Source of the DNA: Congeria kusceri
Taxonomy: Eukaryota > Mollusca > Bivalvia > Myida > Dreissenidae
Direction: 5' to 3'
Assembly (NCBI GenBank): GCA_027627225.1
Contig: CM051029.1
Location: 3,396,404-3,460,403 of the forward strand
DNA length: 64,000 nucleotides
Of this stretch, positions 58,601 to 64,000 are shown in pieces. Both the position numbers and the translations under genes were made by a program. Under the pieces are notes generated by a model. The model did not search any database. It was not told the DNA's origin and saw only the letters and a program-made list of their open reading frames with translations. The stretch's first letter is position 1, and every line of letters begins with the position of its first letter.

Positions 58601-61600
58601 CCTAAATATACAGGGTATCTTTTTTAATGTGTCGTCACAGACACTGATGCCCCCACAACGCATATCACATTACACTAACAGCTGATTAGAGGATATTATA
58701 AGTTATATAATAATAACAAATTGAACAGGCAAGGACAGTATGTGAGCAAGTGGAGACAGTGTGTGAGCAAGTGGGTTCAGTGTGTGAAAAAGTGAGTTCA
58801 GTGTGTGAACAAGTGGAGACAGTATGTGAACAAGTGGAGACAGTGTGTGAGCAAGTGGGTTCAGTGTGTGAAAAAGTGAGTTCAGTGTGTGAACAAGTGG
58901 GGACAGTGTTTGAACAAGTGGGTTCAGTGTGTTAACAATTGAGTTCAGTGTGTGAACAAGTGGGGACAGTGTTTGAACAAGTGGGTTCAGTGTGTTAACA
59001 GGTGGGGACAGTATGTGAACAAGTGGGGACAGTGTGTGAACAAGTGGGTTCAGTGTTTGAACAAGTTGGTTCAGTCTTAGAACAAGTGGCGACAGTGTGT
59101 GAACAAGTGGCGACAGTGTGTGAACAAGTGAATTCAGTGTGTGAACAAGTGGGGACAGTGCTCGAACAAGTGGGTTCAGTGTGTGAACAAGTGAGAACAG
59201 TGCTCGAACAAGTGGGTTCAGTGTGTGAACAAGTGAGGACAGTATGTGAACAAGTGGGAACAGTGTGTGAACAAGTGGGGTATAAATGATGAGCTAATTG
59301 ACATTCTTTAACTGAAATTCCATTAGTTACCTTCTTTAGTTTCAATCCAATCACTTCCAAGGAATTTGAATTCGAAAGGATCATAATTCTCATACGCAGA
59401 CCACTCGCCATATGTTACTTCACTCTTCACAGAATATCTTTCATCCTGTGCAATAATAAAGAAACAAGAAAACCATAATAACCATTTGACCGGCCTGAAT
59501 ATTGACTGAATAAATTAAAACAGTCCTGTGTTTCTAGTCTGATCACATCTGCATTCTTCCACTGGTTATGGGGCATGAATTAATTAAATGCGGGTTTACA
59601 ACCAACCATAACCTTGCTTGAAAACTTTTGTTTCATGTTTGCACAAAAAATCGTAAGTTATTTTCCACACAAGCTATAACATGATTATATATGATGGAAT
59701 ACACAGGACAGTACCTATATAATAGCTCATCAATCACTTAATAATGTGGCGAGTGGGGGGGGGGGCAGTAAAATTAAGTTTATTTTTATTGTACTCTTAC
59801 CAGCTCTTGCAAGCAACCTGTTGCAATAGAGTCTGTCACCCACGTTGCACTGACAATAGATTTCTCTCTGCCAACAAGGCACTGGAATAGTTTCATTGTT
59901 GAATGTTTAGTGTGTCCATTTCCTGCTGAAAACCAAAAATAAAGGAACTGATCTTGTTGTGCTGCCAAAGATCACAGCAATGGCTAAGTTGACATCATGT
60001 GACAGGCAAACTGTCTAATGTCAACATTTGTTTGTAAAGGATTAAATGAAACATTTCCAGGGTAACACTGATTGTATGATTGCAAATGCATAAAAGGTAC
60101 AAATATAAGCATTTCAGCTTATTTTAATCCTGTCAAATTTTGTTAATGGAATCTATAGATTTGTCACTAGTAACCTTGCAACGCTTATTCAACTTGTGAC
60201 ATTGTATGCGGACAGATCACTGCCCATGTCTTTGCTTAAGGGCAAATAACAAAGTAATATGTAGATCACTGGGTATGAGTTGTTTCTTGCAAACTTCATG
60301 GTTATGACGCATAAATGTGGAGTAAGTTCACTCCATAAAGTTATAACATTTAATGTGGACTGACCTATCGACCAACAAACCGACTGACAGAGTGACTCCA
60401 GTATACCCCTCTCTCTTCAATTACGAGGTAATAATAATTAATTAAAAAAAAAAAACTGTAAATTTCCTCTTGCACACTTATGCCTACACATGTGGAATGT
60501 TTCAGATTTACTGTAGAGATGATATATTTCTGCAGATTATATTTAAGACTTAATGGGTTAACTGGTAGTAAAATTGTTGATGAAAATGTTGCAAGTAATA
60601 CATGTAATCATGAAAACGACTCACAACGTTCAAATGAATTAATTTTTTCAACTGTTAAATAATTTAATGAACATCACATATTTAAATGTATTCCATTGAT
60701 AGTGACTTTAAAATTCTGCTTAAACGTTTCCGATTTTTGTGAACATTTTTCGACAAAACACTACATGATTATGTTTAAATGTTGAATGTGATACCCTTTA
60801 ATTGTTAAATACCGGCAATGAAAGTTTGCTATATTACATGTCATTGAGCAACAGGCATGATAATACTCCTACTGGATATGACACTGGTTATAATTAAACA
60901 TTTATAAATATATTGATAACTGTATAGCCATTATATTTCTTATACATATGATGTATTTGTGATTTGCCTTACATGCTGGAAGAACGAGAATATCAGCCTC
61001 TTCTGCGCTCGTTACAAGCTTGCAGGTTCGAAAAATCTTGAAAAATCCCTTAAAAATAGATACAAGAAATTGCTCAATACTTGTATAAAGCATAAGAAGC
61101 ACACTGACAGAACATACTCATGTAAGGACAATTTGATAATAATATGCTTAGGATTTCACACACACATATATTAATATACACTTATTTTTGCAAACATTTA
61201 TTTTCATTTAAATTATTTCATAGTGAAAACTGATGTGTGCCTATACGACATAGATGTCTCCATATTATACAGATTATCACAAAACTCTTATGTTGTCTGT
61301 TTGTTTGTTTGTTTTGTTGAATTTTTTGCCGTTTCAACAGTATTTCAGTCACATCATGGTGGTCAGCTAACCAACTCACACTTTTCCAGGGGTAGCTGGT
61401 TTAACTGTACTAAGCGCACATACTTATGCAAGTAACTGACAACTGCCCTCCTTGAATCAGAGGTAGGGGGAGAATGGCCGTAGAAAGAACTTCATGACCA
61501 ATCACCACACAAGTTATGTGGCCAGGCCAGGGATCAAACCTGCAATCTTCAGATTTGTAGTCCAGCCCTCTACCAACTGAGCTAGCCAGCCTGGTTACTG

Positions 61601-63524
61601 ATGTCACCAACCACAACTTCACCAAAATACCCATGTGCATTAGTTAAAAAGCTGGTGAATATAAATCTAGAGTTTATTCATTCTTGCTGTCACCAGTGCA
61701 GGCCTTTCCCCAGGATTTTGTTAAGGCACAGGGGCATAGACCCACAGTTGGCAATGGGTTCTACTTTTTTCTTAATTGAATGTGTCCCATATTAATTTCT
61801 ACATTACTCCAGAGCTAAACAAGAGGGCCATGATGGCCCTAGGTCGCTCACCTGATATCTATGTATGAAGTTTCATTAAAATATCTAGAAAGGTTTTCAA
61901 GTTATTGAGCGAAAACTTTTAGTAACTGTGACCTTGACCCCACCCAACACAAACATAATGCAAGGTCTTGATATTAGGTACATGTATCTACATATTAAGC
62001 TTCATTAAAATATATCAAAGGGGTCTTCAATTTTTTTTTATTTCACCTAATGACCTAGTTTTTGCCTCGCGTGACCCAGTTTCGAACTCAACCGAGATTT
62101 CATTGGAACAAATGTTCTGAAAAAGTTCCATGAAGATTGGACAACAAATGTGGCCTATAGAGTGTTAACAAGGTTTCACTACAGCCATATAAGGAAAACT
62201 GCCCCGCCCCCTGGCGGCCGTGTTTTTCAACAGACCGGAACCATTTTCGGACTTGGCCGAGATATCATTAGAACAAATGTTCTGACCATGTTTCATGAAA
62301 ATTGGACAATAAATGTGGCCTATAGAGTGTTAACAAGGTTTCACTATAGCCATATAAGGAAAACTGCCCCGCCCCCTGGCGGCCATGTTTTTCAACAGAC
62401 CGGAACCATTTTCAAACTTGGCCGAGATATTATTAGAACAAATGTTCTGACTTAGTTTCATGAAGATTGCACAATAAATGTGGCCTATAGAGTGTTAACG
62501 AGGTTTCACTATAGCCATATAAGGAAAACTGCCCCGCCCCCTGGCGGTCATGTTTTTCAACAGACCGGAACCATTTTCGAATTTGGCTGAGATTTCATTT
62601 GGACAAATGTTCTGACAAAGTTTCATGAAGATTAGACAATAAATGTGGCCTATAGAGTGTTAACGAGGTTTCACTATAGCCATATAAGGAAAATTGCCCC
62701 GCCCCCTGGGGGCAATGTTTTTCAACAGACCGGAACCATTTTCGAACTTGGCCGAGATTTCAGTGGGACAAATGTTCTGACCAAGTTTCATGAGGATTGG
62801 ACAATAAATGTGGCCTATAGAGTGTTAACGAGGTTTCACTATAGCCATATAAGGAAAACTGCCCCGCCCCCTGGCGGCCATGTTTTTCAACAGACCGGAA
62901 CCATTTTCGAAATCAGCTGAGACATCATGAGAACAAATGTTCTAACCAAGTTTCATGAAGAATGGACTAAAAATGTGACTTCTAGAGTGTTAACAAGCTT
63001 TTTCTTTAATTTGACCTAGTGACCTAGTTTTTGACCTCACGTGACCCAGTTTCGAACTCGGCCGAGATATCATTGGGACAAATGTTTTGACCAAGTTTCA
63101 TGAAGATCGGACAATAAATGTGGCCTCTAGAATGTTAACAAGGTAAATGTTGACGACGCACGACGCACGATTCACGACGGACAAAAGGTGATCCTAAAAG
63201 CTCACAATGAGCACGTTGTGCTCAGGTGAGCTAAAAAGCACATACACAGATAATAATTGGAAATTTAGGTACAGGGGTGTTCCTGAATTAAAAATTCAGG
63301 CACTGGGGTACCCTTCTTTGGAAATTCAGACACAGGGGTACCCCTGATTTGGAAATTCAGGCACAGGGGTGCCACTGTGCTTAAAAGCCCTGTGGAAATG
63401 CCTGCAATGGTGAAACCGTTAGGGGACTAAAAACTGGTAAAAGTAAAATGAAAATTCTGAAGACTCACCAAATTAACTGACATTCCTGAAAACAGTATGT
63501 TGATGACACATTTTCCTGCATAAC
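53631..63524 (-). CDS. SET-BRCT-tyrosine recombinase-like gene, copy 2 (exons 13-21; 5' part beyond window)
   Basis: Exons 5'->3': 63469-63524, 60973-61036, 59801-59925, 59331-59445, 55992-57812, 55544-55603, 55327-55392, 54860-54937, 53631-53842 (stop). All splice sites and phases of copy 1 are kept and the large exon is open throughout, so this copy can encode the intact BRCT, zinc-finger, recombinase and SANT-like parts. Exons 1-12 (SET and acidic region) would lie right of 64 kb, near 65-77 kb if the unit is complete. Visible amino-acid differences from copy 1 include WVTDS preceded by T instead of K, YSVKSE instead of YAVKSA, and the recombinase-domain changes listed for exon 17. Confidence 0.7.
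55992..57812 (-). CDS. Exon 17: zinc-finger-like plus tyrosine recombinase-like domain (copy 2, intact)
   Basis: A single 1821-nt open exon of about 607 residues. The N-terminal part has CVYC...SRHLASKH (C2H2-like) and CEFC...MWKHHKTC (C2HC-like). A helical middle (LNAVRSEAGFDSET...SFAIKVGHVIKKCAKI) resembles the core-binding region of tyrosine recombinases. The catalytic part shows box I in LFNRKRAGEAQRL (Arg), a basic beta-hairpin region (GKRGRKVAVIF, candidate Lys), box II in STNLRKQLG (Arg, but Thr where His is usual) and KFMGHDIRVHREFY with His and Tyr nine residues apart, the canonical spacing. Four of the expected catalytic residues are therefore kept. Closest known types are Crypton transposases and their domesticated derivatives (inference). 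It may cut or rejoin DNA, or act only as a DNA-binding fold. Confidence 0.72.
58732..59281. repeat. 21-bp minisatellite, about 26 copies (unit 2)
   Basis: Same unit as at 22395-22902, but 42 bp (two units) longer. The extra units are near 59.15-59.22 kb, where GTGCTCGAACAAGTGGGTTC occurs twice. Several units also differ by single bases (GTGGCGACAGT for GTGGGGACAGT). Confidence 0.92.
59331..63524 (-). CDS. Exons 13-16: BRCT-like domain (copy 2)
   Basis: Exons 63469-63524, 60973-61036, 59801-59925 and 59331-59445, with the same splice sites and phases as copy 1. Encoded motifs: INILFSGMSVNL, TSAEEADILVLPA, IVSATWVTDSIATG, DERYSVKSEVTY. The Trp and D-S-I of the last BRCT helix are conserved; the Lys/Thr difference lies just before the Trp. 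Confidence 0.65.
61335..61593 (-). mobile_element. tRNA-derived SINE (unit 2)
   Basis: Copy of the SINE at 24956-25214 with identical box A and box B. Its presence at the same site shows that the insertion predates the duplication or the haplotype split. Confidence 0.8.
61820..63237. mobile_element. Dispersed repeat with 165-bp internal units (unit 2)
   Basis: Copy of 25441-26858. Same five internal units with scattered substitutions and the same inverted GCTCACCTGA ends. Confidence 0.8.
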
Positions 63525-63678
63525 CTGAAAAATGATACCATTTATTATTGCTGTGAGTAAATATCTAATCAAACAACTAGCTATTTTGTACAGGCCACTC
63601 ACTTCTTTCATGGTAACTAGGCAGTCGAAGAGGCAACTACATCCCCGGCTGACATTCTTTTACACTAAAGTGGTGACT

Positions 63679-64000
63679 TATGACTTCAGAACATCTTATA
63701 AATGACAAACTTTTCATGACAATCCTTCAATGGGTATAGGAGATATGAATCATATACGAAAGCAATGAAGGGTAAATTAGTGTTCTTCAACTGTGACATT
63801 GACCTTGAGCCGGCGTAACTGACTCATGCCTTCTGCACATCATCTCAATGACCTTAACATTGTAACAAAATTTCATGAAAACCCTTCAAAGGGTATAAGA
63901 GATATTGAGCGGACACGACAATGGAGATTCAAACATTTGACCGTAAAGTATGACCTTGACCTTGAGTTGGCATAACTGACTTGTGCCTTCTGCACATTGT
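63679..64000. repeat. Diverged ~145-bp array, truncated by window end (unit 2)
   Basis: Copy of the start of the array at 27300-28200, in the intron upstream of exon 13 of copy 2. Confidence 0.75.

Larger units (their letters stand above)
42002..64000. repeat. Large direct duplication, unit 2 (truncated by window edge)
   Basis: Copy of 5.64-27.6 kb, collinear and nearly identical, including all minisatellites, SINEs and gene exons. Small indels (about 2 bp near 15.4 kb / 51.8 kb, 42 bp in the 21-bp array) distinguish the copies. It may be a real tandem duplication or a second haplotype retained in the assembly. Confidence 0.85.

Noticed and set aside
5642..64000. The duplication as long terminal repeats or a giant transposon
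   Set aside because: The units are tens of kb, contain an intron-rich gene and lack terminal inverted repeats or target duplications; tandem duplication or a haplotype artefact explains it better.

Overview
The window looks like nuclear DNA of a bivalve mollusc (inference). It is AT-rich, genes have small exons with GT/AG introns, and it carries tRNA-derived SINEs, short inverted-repeat transposons, microsatellites and long arrays of the 'GACCTTGACC / TTTCATGAAGATTGGACAA' kind that are abundant in bivalves. Nothing bacterial or viral was seen, and no CRISPR array, rRNA or true tRNA gene was found.

Layout. (1) 1-5.6 kb is single-copy: two head-to-tail minus-strand genes for small secreted proteins. 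The first is cut by the window edge; the second is a complete five-exon model with a signal peptide, a PAN/apple-like domain and a farnesoic-acid-methyltransferase-like (FAMeT) domain. (2) From the (CA)n tract at 5.64 kb to about 42.0 kb lies one unit of a ~36.34 kb direct duplication. The second unit starts at the (CA)n tract at 42.0 kb and runs off the right edge. The copies are nearly identical, so this is either a very recent tandem duplication or an uncollapsed haplotype in the assembly.

The main content of the unit is one large minus-strand gene (41.7 -> 17.3 kb). I assembled it exon by exon from splice sites; every join keeps the reading frame. It has 21 coding exons and about 1228 codons. 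Domain order: short N-terminus, KMT5A-like SET domain, a run of Asp-rich tandem-duplicated exons, a BRCT-like domain split over four exons, two Cys/His zinc-finger-like motifs, a tyrosine-recombinase (Crypton/phage-integrase-like) domain with R...R...H...Y in canonical spacing, an acidic linker and a C-terminal SANT/Myb-like module. A histone-methyltransferase fold, a phosphopeptide-reader fold and a DNA strand-exchange fold in one spliced gene is the most interesting system here. Copy 1 has a TGG->TGA nonsense change just before the recombinase domain. Copy 2 (exons 13-21 visible) is open. The likely promoter (CCAAT, NRF1-like palindrome, CRE) with an upstream mini-ORF lies at 41.66-41.75 kb, close to the duplication junction.

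The rest of the unit (about 5.7-15.6 kb and its copy at 42.1-52.0 kb) has minisatellites and no gene I can support. The introns hold SINEs, a nest of 5-bp-TSD inverted-repeat elements (one with a BED/TTF-type zinc-finger remnant), and two long arrays bounded by GCTCACCTGA / TCAGGTGAGC inverted ends.
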